In this document: one piece after another, positions 9,517 through 17,170 of the stretch
How positions within the stretch are numbered: position 1 is the first letter of the stretch
How the letters are laid out: each line of letters opens with the position of its first letter
Assembly (NCBI GenBank): GCA_023150805.1
Contig: JAKLKF010000028.1
Span: 1-64,000 of the forward strand
Source of the DNA: Myxococcota bacterium
Lineage (GTDB): Bacteria; Myxococcota_A; UBA796; UBA2385
Length of the DNA: 64,000 nucleotides
Reading direction: 5' to 3'
The notes under the pieces: generated by a model
Database searches by the model: none
What the model was told of the DNA's origin: nothing
The model's input: the letters and a program-made list of their open reading frames with translations, nothing else
Made by a program: the position numbers and the translations under genes

Positions 9517-10396
9517 TGCGCTTGAGGAAGCTGACCGCCTCGCGGCCGTCGATGATCCGGTGGTCGTAGGACAGCGCCAGGTACATCATCGGGCGCAGCA
9601 GGATCTGGCCGTTCACGCCCATCGGCCGCTCCTGGATGCTGTGCATGCCCAGGATGCCCACCTGCGGCGGGTTGAGGATGGGCGTCGACAGCAGCGACCC
9701 GAAGACGCCGCCGTTGCTGATCGTGAAGGTCCCCCCCTGGAAGTCGGCCATGGTGAGCTTGCCGTCCCGGCCGCGGTTGGCCAGCTCGGCGATGGCCTTC
9801 TCGGTCTCGGCGAAGGACAGCCGGTCGGCGTCCCGCACCACCGGCACCACCAGCCCGCGGTCGGTCGAGACGGCCACGCCCACGTGGTAGTAGCGCTTGT
9901 AGACGATCACGGGACGGTCGGGGTCGGTCTCGTCGATCTCCGCGTTGACGGCGGGGAACTCCTTGAGAGCCTCGATGGCGGCCTTGACGAAGAAGCCCAT
10001 GAAGCCGAGCTTGACGCCGTAGCGCTTGACGTAGACGTCCTGGTAGCGCTTGCGCAGCGCCATCACCTCGGTCAGGTCCACCTCGTTGAAGGTGGTCAGC
10101 ATCGCGGCGGTCTGCTGGGCGGCCACCAGCCGGCGCGCGATGGTGCGGCGCAGCGGCGACATCGGCACCCGCTCCTCCAGGCCCGTGGCGGGCTCCGGGG
10201 CGACGGCCAGGAGCGGGGCGGGCGCGGCGGCGGGCGCGGCCCGCGGCGCGGCGAACCAGGCCAGCCAGGCGGCGAAGGAGACCGAGGCCGCGGCGACCAA
10301 GGCCAAGGACACGGCCAAGGACACGGCCAAGGAGACCGAGAAGGCGGCGGACGACGCCAAGAAGAAGGGCAAGGACGCCGCCAACGACGCCCTCAA
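9470..10396 (-). CDS. sucB: Dihydrolipoyllysine succinyltransferase catalytic domain, 5'-truncated
   Basis: From about residue 75 ([16 protein letters not shown]) to the end this is a complete E2 catalytic domain of the 2-oxoglutarate dehydrogenase type: [41 protein letters not shown] with the catalytic His and DG. The lipoyl and E3-binding domains that precede it in the roughly 400-residue family are missing. Residues 1-50 are the antisense of a Lys/Ala-rich protein tail on the other strand. Residues 51-72 ([10 protein letters not shown]) look like the normal linker. So the gene is broken near 10220-10250, by rearrangement or by an assembly join. sucA and lpd are not adjacent. As it stands it cannot carry lipoate. 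Confidence 0.8.
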   Translation of the reverse strand: MRASLAASLPFFLASSAAFSVSLAVSLAVSLALVAAASVSFAAWLAWFAAPRAAPAAAPAPLLAVAPEPATGLEERVPMSPLRRTIARRLVAAQQTAAMLTTFNEVDLTEVMALRKRYQDVYVKRYGVKLGFMGFFVKAAIEALKEFPAVNAEIDETDPDRPVIVYKRYYHVGVAVSTDRGLVVPVVRDADRLSFAETEKAIAELANRGRDGKLTMADFQGGTFTISNGGVFGSLLSTPILNPPQVGILGMHSIQERPMGVNGQILLRPMMYLALSYDHRIIDGREAVSFLKRIKDLVEAPERILLEV

Positions 10397-10412
10397 GGGC
10401 CTGGGGAGCTGA
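10215..10412 (+). pseudogene. Orphan C-terminal tail of a Lys/Ala-rich (LEA-like) protein
   Basis: From about 10251 the plus strand encodes [18 protein letters not shown], then [20 protein letters not shown], ending in NDALKGLGS and a TGA at 10410-10412. Third positions are all G/C and the 11-residue-like amphipathic periodicity is typical of LEA/apolipoprotein-like stress proteins, so this reads as real coding. No start codon fits, and upstream sequence is antisense to sucB. It is the 3' remnant of a gene whose 5' part is missing from this locus. Confidence 0.65.
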
Positions 10413-10450
10413 GCGCGCGCGGCGCGGCGTGGCGCCTCCGGCCCTGACCT

Positions 10451-11572
10451 CTACAGCGGCCGGACGCCGACCTGGACGCTGATGCGCAGCCGGCTGTGCC
10501 CGGTCCCGGGCCGCTCGACCCGCCAGGTGCCGGCCTGCATGCTTGCGTTGGGGTGAAGGCGCCCGCCCTGCGCGTCCTCCACGACCACCTCGGGACCGCC
10601 GTAGCGCGGGTCGTTCCAGATGGAGGTCGCGTCGAGCAGCAGCCAGTCCTCGGTCGGGCGCCCGCGCCAGGCGACGAGCCCCAGCGGCTCGAGCGGCCCC
10701 AACGGGATGCGGCCGGGAGGCAGCGCGTCCATGTCGGGGATGAGGACCTCCGCCAGGATCGGCTCCAGCAGGACGCGGAAGTCGACCACCACCTCCGCGG
10801 GGCTGCCGCCCTCGTCCAGGCCCACGTAGACGTCGTAGCTGCCATCCCCGAAGCCGCTGCTGCACGCGAACAGGTTGTGCGGACCGCGAGGGTGGCTCTG
10901 CAGCAGGACGGGCGCCAGCAGGTCCCGGCTGAACGCGGCCTGCAGGCGCGTGTCGATGCTGTCCTCGGGCTCGGGCGCGTCGTCGCCCTGCAGGCGGCGC
11001 TCGTAGCGGGCGGCGGCGGTCTTCTGCTGGGACGCCAGCACCTCGGCGGCGGTCGGCGTGAGGAAGGCGGCGGAGCCCGTGTCCACCGAGATGCTGGCCA
11101 GGTACAGCCACCGGCGCGCGGCGCTGCCTCCCAGGCGCAGGCGCATCGCGGCGATGCGCTCGATCGTCTCGCCGCTCTGCTTGTCCTGGCCCCGCACCCG
11201 CGACAGCTGCACCGGGTAGTGGCCTCGGGGGATGCCCAGCGGCAGCTCGACCAGGCCGCTGGCCCACCCCGGATCCCCCACCAGCAGCACGCCGGAGCCG
11301 ACGTCGAGCCGGCCGCCCTCCACGACCCGCACCGACAGGGTCTCCTCGCCGCGGTCGATGACCAGCCCGTCCTGGAAGGCGCGGCGGAAGTCCGAGTGCA
11401 TGCCCTCGCCGGTGGCGGGCGGGGGCGCCGGGAGCTTCCCGAGCTCGGGGTGGGGAGGGGGCTGGCGCGGCTTGCCCGAGGCCGGGGACGGGTTCGGCCC
11501 GGCCGCGGCGGTCTCCGTGCAGCCGACCAGCAGCAGCGCGAGCACGAGGAGGATGGACGAGGGGCGGTGCAC
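10451..11572 (-). CDS. DUF4241 domain lipoprotein
   Basis: 373 residues from a GTG. Residues 1-18 form a lipoprotein signal with lipobox LLVGC, so the mature protein is membrane-anchored, followed by a Pro-rich stretch. The body matches DUF4241 in its hallmark SSGFGDGSYDVYVGLDE and VVVDF segments near 245-275, with a preceding DTGSAAF and a C-terminal GHSRLRISV. The family is of unknown function; some members sit with immunity-type or SMI1-like proteins, but no toxin gene is seen here. It is divergent from the amidohydrolase at 11645 and convergent with the broken sucB locus. Confidence 0.75.
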   Translation of the reverse strand: MHRPSSILLVLALLLVGCTETAAAGPNPSPASGKPRQPPPHPELGKLPAPPPATGEGMHSDFRRAFQDGLVIDRGEETLSVRVVEGGRLDVGSGVLLVGDPGWASGLVELPLGIPRGHYPVQLSRVRGQDKQSGETIERIAAMRLRLGGSAARRWLYLASISVDTGSAAFLTPTAAEVLASQQKTAAARYERRLQGDDAPEPEDSIDTRLQAAFSRDLLAPVLLQSHPRGPHNLFACSSGFGDGSYDVYVGLDEGGSPAEVVVDFRVLLEPILAEVLIPDMDALPPGRIPLGPLEPLGLVAWRGRPTEDWLLLDATSIWNDPRYGGPEVVVEDAQGGRLHPNASMQAGTWRVERPGTGHSRLRISVQVGVRPL

Positions 11573-11644
11573 GGCGTCCCCACCTGGGCGAAGGGGGCGG
11601 CAATGTAGCCCTCGCGGAGCCTGCGTGGGGATAGCAGGCGCGGC

Positions 11645-14600
11645 ATGATCTCCGCCCCCCCGCTCCTGCTCGCCCTGCTCCTCGCCGTACCGATCGCGCC
11701 CGGCGCCGAGGAGGCCCCCGCCTGGGATGTCCAGGCCCCTCACGGGTCGACCCACGAGGTGCGCCTGTCGCTGGACGAGGGGACCTGGCTGAGCGTCAGC
11801 CAGCACGGGGACACTGTCGTCTTCGACCTGCTGGGCGACATCTGGTCCATGCCGGCTCGCGGCGGGCAAGCCACGCGGCTGACCAGCGGTCCGGCCTGGG
11901 ACAAGGCCCCGCGCCTGTCGCCGGACGGCAGGTCGATCGCCTTCGTCAGCGACGTGGATGGCAACGACAACGCCTGGGTGATGGCGGTGGACGGGTCCGA
12001 CCCGCGACAGGTGACCCACGAGGAGGAGGCCCGCATCAGCGAGGCCACCTGGGACCCGACGGGTCCCTGGCTGCTGGTGCGGCGGCGCACGGTGGACACG
12101 CGCAGCATCGGCGTGACCGAGCTGTGGCAGGTCCACCTGGACGGGGGGGCGGGCTTCCCGTTGACCAGCCTGGACGCCCACCCGCACGCCGGGGAGGCGG
12201 TCACCGACGGGCGCTACGTGTACTTCAGCACGCGCCACGGCCGCTTCGAGTACGGCGGCGACCCGGTCGCCGGGCTCTGGCACGTCGAGCGCCTGGACCG
12301 GCGCACCGGGCAGTCGCTGCCGATCGCGACCGGCGCCGGGAGCGCGGCCCGGCCGACCCTCTCACCGGACGGCAGCCAGTTGGCCTTCGTCAGCCGCGAC
12401 CGGACGCAGACGCTGCTCGAGGTGATGGACCTGTCGACCGGGCGCCGGCGCGTCGTCGCCGACTGGCTGGACCACGACCAGCTCGAGGGCTTCGCCCTGG
12501 ACGGGACCTACCCGGCGATGAGCTGGACCTCCGAGGGCCTGTTGCTCTGGGCGGGCGGCAAGCTCTGGCGCGTGGATCCCGGCACGGGGGCGCGCGTGGG
12601 CGTGCCCTTCCGCGCCGAGGGGACGTGGACGCTGCACGGCGCGCCGCGGCGCGCGCTGGAGCAGCCGGCGGAGGTGAAGGCGCGGCTGCTGCGCTGGCCG
12701 ACCTGGAACGATGCGGGCGACGTGGCCTTCAGCGCGATGGGCCAGCTGTGGATCCGGCGGGCCGACGGCGCGCTGGAGCGGGTGAGCGGCGAGGGGGAGA
12801 CCGGCTACGCGCCGGCCTGGGCGCCGGACGGGGACAGCCTGGCGTGGACGAGCTGGGACGACCAGGACGGCGGGCGCCTGCACGTACGCACGGGGCGCCG
12901 CACCGAGACCCTGCCCGTGCAGGGGCAGCTCGTGAACCCGAGCTGGGACGCCGCCGGCGAGCGCCTCGTCGTGCTGCGAGGGGTCGGCGGCGAGGCCAGC
13001 CCGGACCTGGGCGCCGAGCCCTGGTTCGAGGTGGTCCTGCTCCAGCGGAAGGGCCGGCAGTGGCAGTCCCGGGTGGTGACCTCCGTCGCGAACCGCGGCA
13101 GCAACAACCGCGCCCAGCGGCCCTTCCTCCACCAGGAGCGGGTGTGGTTCCTCGAAGACCGCGCGACCGCCCCTCGCCAGCCCGACGAGGTGGTGCTCGT
13201 CAGCGTCGACCTCGACGGCGGGGACAAGCGGGTCCACCTCGTCCTGGGCGGGGCGACCGAGGTCGTGCCCTCCCCGGACCGCAGTCGCCTCGCCTACCGC
13301 CTGGACCACCAGGCCTGGGTGACGGCGATGCCGAGCTGGGGGGGCGGCGAGGTGAAGGTCGCCGACGCCCTGCCCGCCGTGCAGCTCTCCCAGGAGGTCG
13401 GCGACTGGCTGGGCTTCACCCCCGACGGGCGGGCGGTCACCTGGGCCGAGGGGCCCGTGCTGCGGCGCCAGGTCGTGCCGACCCTGGACGGCAGCGCCGA
13501 GCGCCCCGCCGCGGAGACGGTCGAGGTGGCGCTGTCCCTGCCGCGCGACCGGCCCGGCGGCACGTTGGCGTTGACCCACGCGCGGGTCCTGACCATGGCC
13601 GAGTGGGACCGCCCCGAGGTGGTGGTCGAGGACGCCACCGTGGTCATCGAGGGCGACCGCATCGCCTCGGTCCTCCCCGGCGGCCCGGTGCCGGCGGGGG
13701 CGGAGGTGATCGACTGCACCGGCAAGACCGTGATGCCCGGGCTGATCGACGTGCACGCCCACCTGCACTACGGCGCGGGCGACATCCTGCCCGAGCAGGA
13801 GTGGCGCTACCGCGTGGCGCTCGACTTCGGCGTGACGACGGTGCACGACCCCTCGGCCAGCACCGACCTGGTGTTCACCCAGGCCGAGCGCGTGGCGGCC
13901 GGCCTGATGGAGGGGCCCCGGGTCTTCTCGACCGGCTTCATCCTGTACGGCGCACAGAACCACCAGGGCGCCCGCACCCCGGACCGCGACGCCGCCTACG
14001 CCCACGTCCGCCGCCTGCAGGCCCTGGGCGCGCCCAGCGTGAAGGTCTACCAGCAGAGCCGGCGGGACCAGCGCCAGTGGTACGCCCAGGCCTGCGCCGA
14101 GCTGGGTGTGCTCTGCGTCGCCGAGGGGGGTGGCGACCTGTTCATGAACCTGGGCATGGTCGTCGACGGCTACCAGGCGATCGAGCACGCCCTGAACGTC
14201 GCGCCGCTGTACGCCGACGTCGAGGGGCTGTTCGCGGCCAGCCGGGAGGGGGGCGGATACGGCAGCGCCTACACCCCCACCCTGCTCGTCGCCTACGGCG
14301 GGGCGGAGGGCGAGCGCTACTTCTTCCAGCACGACGACCCGCTGCAGCACGAGCGCCTGCTGCGGAACCACCCCCGGCGACTGCTGGACGCGCGCGCCTG
14401 GCGCCACGGGGAGTTCGGTCGCGAAGGCGACTGGAACCACCAGCAGACAGCCCGCGAGGCCGCCGAGCTGGCGCGCCGGGGGGTGCTGGTGACGCTGGGC
14501 GCGCACGGCCAGCTCCAGGGGCTGGGGGTGCACTGGGAGCTGTGGGCCCTGGGCGGCCCCGGCGCGATGTCGCCCGCGGAGGCCCTGCGCGCGGGCACGC

Positions 14601-14758
14601 GGGCGGGCGCGCGCTACCTGGGCATCGAGGCGGACCTGGGCAGCGTGGAGGCGGGAAAGCTGGCGGACCTCCTGGTGGTCGACGGCGATCCTCTCCAGGA
14701 CCTGCGGCGCTCCGCGGCCATCTACCGGGTCATCCACAACGGCCGGGTGCGTGAATAG
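11645..14758 (+). CDS. Secreted TolB-like propeller plus amidohydrolase fusion
   Basis: 1037 residues with a signal peptide (MISAPPLLLALLLAVPIAPGA). Residues about 40-610 hold PD40/TolB-like propeller blades (RLSPDGRSIAFVSD, TLSPDGSQLAFVS, PAWAPDGDSLAW). Residues about 640-1035 are a metal-dependent amidohydrolase with MPGLIDVHAHLHYG (HxH near 702-704), IEHALN and LVTLGAHGQLQGLGVHWE. This pairing is a known exported family, probably a periplasmic cyclic-amide or peptide hydrolase; the substrate is unknown. TAGCAG lies 7 nt before the ATG and no SD is present. It is divergent from the DUF4241 lipoprotein gene. Confidence 0.88.
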   Translation: MISAPPLLLALLLAVPIAPGAEEAPAWDVQAPHGSTHEVRLSLDEGTWLSVSQHGDTVVFDLLGDIWSMPARGGQATRLTSGPAWDKAPRLSPDGRSIAFVSDVDGNDNAWVMAVDGSDPRQVTHEEEARISEATWDPTGPWLLVRRRTVDTRSIGVTELWQVHLDGGAGFPLTSLDAHPHAGEAVTDGRYVYFSTRHGRFEYGGDPVAGLWHVERLDRRTGQSLPIATGAGSAARPTLSPDGSQLAFVSRDRTQTLLEVMDLSTGRRRVVADWLDHDQLEGFALDGTYPAMSWTSEGLLLWAGGKLWRVDPGTGARVGVPFRAEGTWTLHGAPRRALEQPAEVKARLLRWPTWNDAGDVAFSAMGQLWIRRADGALERVSGEGETGYAPAWAPDGDSLAWTSWDDQDGGRLHVRTGRRTETLPVQGQLVNPSWDAAGERLVVLRGVGGEASPDLGAEPWFEVVLLQRKGRQWQSRVVTSVANRGSNNRAQRPFLHQERVWFLEDRATAPRQPDEVVLVSVDLDGGDKRVHLVLGGATEVVPSPDRSRLAYRLDHQAWVTAMPSWGGGEVKVADALPAVQLSQEVGDWLGFTPDGRAVTWAEGPVLRRQVVPTLDGSAERPAAETVEVALSLPRDRPGGTLALTHARVLTMAEWDRPEVVVEDATVVIEGDRIASVLPGGPVPAGAEVIDCTGKTVMPGLIDVHAHLHYGAGDILPEQEWRYRVALDFGVTTVHDPSASTDLVFTQAERVAAGLMEGPRVFSTGFILYGAQNHQGARTPDRDAAYAHVRRLQALGAPSVKVYQQSRRDQRQWYAQACAELGVLCVAEGGGDLFMNLGMVVDGYQAIEHALNVAPLYADVEGLFAASREGGGYGSAYTPTLLVAYGGAEGERYFFQHDDPLQHERLLRNHPRRLLDARAWRHGEFGREGDWNHQQTAREAAELARRGVLVTLGAHGQLQGLGVHWELWALGGPGAMSPAEALRAGTRAGARYLGIEADLGSVEAGKLADLLVVDGDPLQDLRRSAAIYRVIHNGRVRE

Positions 14759-14873
14759 CGCGCGACACTGCGCGAGGGACAACATTTCCTTGCACGGGCG
14801 ACGGATTTTCCGGTCATGTTGGGAGACCTTCGAGACCGCGGGTCGGATCGCCAACCGTTCACCTGAGGACACC
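14759..14873 (+). promoter_or_regulatory. AT-richer leader before the DUF1295 gene with inverted repeat
   Basis: CAACAT (14780-14785) and ATGTTG (14816-14821) are inverted 6-mers 30 nt apart, around TTCCTTGCAC and GGATTTTCCGG. The region is AT-rich for this genome and probably carries the promoter. TTGCAC (14790-14795) could be a -35. TGAGGA before the GTG at 14874 is a good ribosome site. Confidence 0.35.
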
Positions 14874-15746
14874 GTGCCGGGCGACAGCCTCCTCCCCATC
14901 CTCATCGCCTCCGCCGGCAGCGTCGCGCTGTTGATGTTCGCCACCTGGGTCTGGTCGGTGGTCCGCAAGGACGCTGGCGTGGTCGATGTCGCGTGGGGCC
15001 TGGGCTTCGTCGTGGTGGCGGCGGTGGCCTACCTGCTGGGTGAAGCGACCGGCCCGCGGCGCCTGCTGCTGCCCGCGATGGTGACCCTGTGGGGGCTGCG
15101 GCTCAGCGGCTTCCTGGCCTGGCGCAACCTGGTGGTGGGGATGTACCCCGGCGGCGAGCTCAACCTGAAGGAGGACCGTCGGTATGGCGCCATGCGGCGC
15201 AAGCACGGCGAGCGCTTCTGGTGGGTGAGCCTGTTCACCGTCTTCGGGCTGCAGGGCGCGCTCCTCTTCTTCGTGAGCCTGCCGCTGCAGGTCATGCAGG
15301 CCATCCCGGGTCGCACGGACCTGGGGTGGGTGGACTACCTGGGCGTGCTGGTCTTCCTGGGCGGCCTGTTCTTCGAGACCGTGGGCGACATCCAGCTCCT
15401 GCACTTCCGGCTCAACCCCGGCAGCCACGGCCAGGTGCTCAACACCGGCTTGTGGCGCTACACCCGGCACCCCAACTACTTCGGTGACTGCACCGCGTGG
15501 TGGGGCATGTTCGTGGTCGCGTCGATGTCCGGGATGGGCGTCGTGGCGACGGTGCTCTCGCCCATCGTGATGACCGTGATGCTGCTCAAGGTCTCCGGCG
15601 TGGCCCTGACCGAGCGCAACATCGTCGAGCGCCGCCCCAAGTACCAGCAGTACATCGACACCACCTCGGCCTTCCTGCCCTGGTTGCCCCGCCGCGCCTC
15701 GGCCGCGCAGGGGGCGGTGGTCCGGGCCAAGCACGCCCAGGTCTGA
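14874..15746 (+). CDS. DUF1295 (steroid 5-alpha-reductase-like) membrane enzyme
   Basis: 290 residues, mostly hydrophobic with about six to seven transmembrane segments. WRYTRHPNYFGD near 240 is the NADPH/SAM-binding signature shared by steroid 5-alpha reductases and isoprenylcysteine methyltransferases. VDVAWGLGF near 40 and LKEDRRYGAMRRKHGERFWW near 105 are DUF1295 markers. It probably reduces or methylates a lipid in the inner membrane; the substrate is unknown. GTG at 14874 is chosen for its TGAGGA ribosome site and because the upstream frame is not hydrophobic. Confidence 0.85.
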   Translation: MPGDSLLPILIASAGSVALLMFATWVWSVVRKDAGVVDVAWGLGFVVVAAVAYLLGEATGPRRLLLPAMVTLWGLRLSGFLAWRNLVVGMYPGGELNLKEDRRYGAMRRKHGERFWWVSLFTVFGLQGALLFFVSLPLQVMQAIPGRTDLGWVDYLGVLVFLGGLFFETVGDIQLLHFRLNPGSHGQVLNTGLWRYTRHPNYFGDCTAWWGMFVVASMSGMGVVATVLSPIVMTVMLLKVSGVALTERNIVERRPKYQQYIDTTSAFLPWLPRRASAAQGAVVRAKHAQV

Positions 15747-15754
15747 GCGCGCGC

Positions 15755-15771
15755 CCTTCACGGACCTTCAC
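15755..15771 (+). promoter_or_regulatory. CCTTCAC direct repeat, candidate response-regulator site
   Basis: CCTTCAC-N3-CCTTCAC is a direct repeat of period 10, the spacing that OmpR/CpxR-class dimers bind (E. coli CpxR sites are GTAAA-N5-GTAAA). It lies 134 nt before the CpxP-like gene of an operon that encodes such a regulator, so autoregulation is likely. Inferred. Confidence 0.45.
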
Positions 15772-15775
15772 ACTG

Positions 15776-15790
15776 CGAAGGTCGCCTTCG
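15776..15790. terminator. Hairpin CGAAGG-TCG-CCTTCG
   Basis: Perfect 6-bp stem with a 3-nt loop, 30 nt after the DUF1295 stop and just after the CCTTCAC repeat. It could terminate the upstream gene, although no U-run follows, or be part of the operator, since CCTTC is shared with the direct repeat. Confidence 0.4.
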
Positions 15791-15879
15791 GGCTGCGCGC
15801 ATGGGGGGCCAACAGCGGGGACGTAGAAGGAAGGTGCGAGGACGGAGAAGCCGCCTCGCCGACGACCACCCGGTCGTCG

Positions 15880-15885
15880 TACCCT
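15880..15885 (+). promoter_or_regulatory. -10-like TACCCT for the CpxP-like operon
   Basis: TACCCT lies 19 nt before the ATG at 15905 with AGGAG between them, a leadered version of the TANNCT pattern. Inferred. Confidence 0.4.
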
Positions 15886-15904
15886 GACCCCACAGGAGCC
15901 TCCC

Positions 15905-16456
15905 ATGACCACCCTGCGAAAGACCCTCGCCGCACTCGGCTTCATCTCCCTGGGCGCCATCGGCAGCGTCGGCCTGCAGGCGGCGGCGGGCCCCGGCGGC
16001 CCCGGCGGACACGGCGGCCCGGGCGGGGACCACGGCCTGCGCGTGCTCGGTCGCGCCATGAGCCAGCTCGACCTCAGCGACGAGCAGCAGGCGGCCCTCG
16101 ACGCGGCGCGCGACGACATCCGCGCCCGCATGGACGAGGCGCGCGACGACCTCGACGACGAGCGGGGCGAGCTGCACCAGGCCCTGGTCGACGGCACCCT
16201 GCAGCGCAAGGACGTCAAGGCGCGGATCAAGGCCCGCATGGACCAGGCCGAGGAGCTGATGCTGTACACGGCGGACCGGGTCTTCGACGTGTACGAGACC
16301 CTCGACAGCGAGCAGCGGGCGGAGCTGGTCCAGGTGCTCGACGAGGTCGCCGCGCGCCACGAGCAGATGCGGGAGCGCCGCGACGCGGTGCGCGACGGGC
16401 GGGGCGACCGCCGCGGTCCCGGCGGCCCCGGCTTCGAGTCCGAGGCCGAGGAGTAG
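15905..16456 (+). CDS. Spy/CpxP-like periplasmic LTxxQ protein
   Basis: 183 residues with a signal peptide (1-27), then a Gly/His-rich stretch (GPGGPGGHGGPGGDHG) and a helical body. LDLSDEQQAAL near 57 and LDSEQRAEL near 138 are the two LTxxQ-type motifs of the Spy/CpxP family. These proteins are periplasmic chaperones or metal-stress sensors that damp their cognate kinase. The His-rich stretch could bind metal. The response regulator follows after 3 nt and then the kinase, the CpxP-CpxR-CpxA arrangement, so it is probably feedback-controlled by that pair. Confidence 0.88.
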   Translation: MTTLRKTLAALGFISLGAIGSVGLQAAAGPGGPGGHGGPGGDHGLRVLGRAMSQLDLSDEQQAALDAARDDIRARMDEARDDLDDERGELHQALVDGTLQRKDVKARIKARMDQAEELMLYTADRVFDVYETLDSEQRAELVQVLDEVAARHEQMRERRDAVRDGRGDRRGPGGPGFESEAEE

Positions 16457-16459
16457 CCG

Positions 16460-17170
16460 GTGCACACGGTCCTCGTCGTCGACGACGATCCCGGCCTGGC
16501 CGAGCTGCTGGCGGAGTACCTCGGCGGCCGCGGCTACCAGGTCGAGGTCGCCGCGGACGGCCCCGCCGGCCTCGCGCGCCTGCGTCGTGGCGGCGTGGAC
16601 CTGTGCGTGCTCGACGTCATGCTCCCCGGCATGGACGGCTTCGAGGTCCTCGGCGCGGTCCGCCGGGACGAGGGCCTGCGGCGCCTCCCGGTGGTGATGC
16701 TCACCGCGCGCGGCGACGACATGGACCGCATCGTGGGCCTGGAGCTGGGGGCGGACGACTACCTGCCCAAGCCCTTCAACCCTCGCGAGCTGCTCGCGCG
16801 GGTCAAGGCCGTCCTCCGGCGCGCCCAGGCCCCCTCGCCCGAAGACCCGGTCCTGACCGGCGCCGGCATCCGGGTCGACCCCGCGCGCCGCGAGGTCACC
16901 GTCGACGGGCAGCCGGTCGAGCTGACCACCACCGAGTTCGACCTGCTGCGCGCGCTCGTGGCGGCGGCCGGCCGCGTGGTGCCGCGCGACCGCCTGATGG
17001 AGCTGGCCCGGGGCGAGGAGTGGGCCTCCTTCGAGCGCAGCGTGGACGTGCACGTCAGCCACCTGCGGCGCAAGCTCGGAGACGATCCGCGCAGCCCCGA
17101 GCGGATCAAGACGGTGCGCGGCGTGGGCTACATGGTGCCGGCGCAGCGCGGAGGCGCGGGGGGCCCATGA
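16460..17170 (+). CDS. OmpR/CpxR-family response regulator
   Basis: 236 residues from a GTG. Receiver domain 1-120 has the acidic pocket DDD near 8-10, phospho-acceptor Asp in LCVLDVMLPGMDG near 52, MLTARGD and the KPF lysine near 103. The C-terminal winged helix (130-232) ends with the standard IKTVRGVGYMV. It binds DNA as a dimer after phosphorylation by the kinase encoded next. Its stop overlaps the kinase ATG (ATGA). It probably regulates its own operon through the CCTTCAC repeat at 15755-15771. Confidence 0.95.
   Translation: MHTVLVVDDDPGLAELLAEYLGGRGYQVEVAADGPAGLARLRRGGVDLCVLDVMLPGMDGFEVLGAVRRDEGLRRLPVVMLTARGDDMDRIVGLELGADDYLPKPFNPRELLARVKAVLRRAQAPSPEDPVLTGAGIRVDPARREVTVDGQPVELTTTEFDLLRALVAAAGRVVPRDRLMELARGEEWASFERSVDVHVSHLRRKLGDDPRSPERIKTVRGVGYMVPAQRGGAGGP

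Noticed and set aside
12362-14968. An 868-codon minus-strand frame over the propeller-amidohydrolase
   Set aside because: Antisense of a well-supported gene with conserved motifs; no motif of its own.
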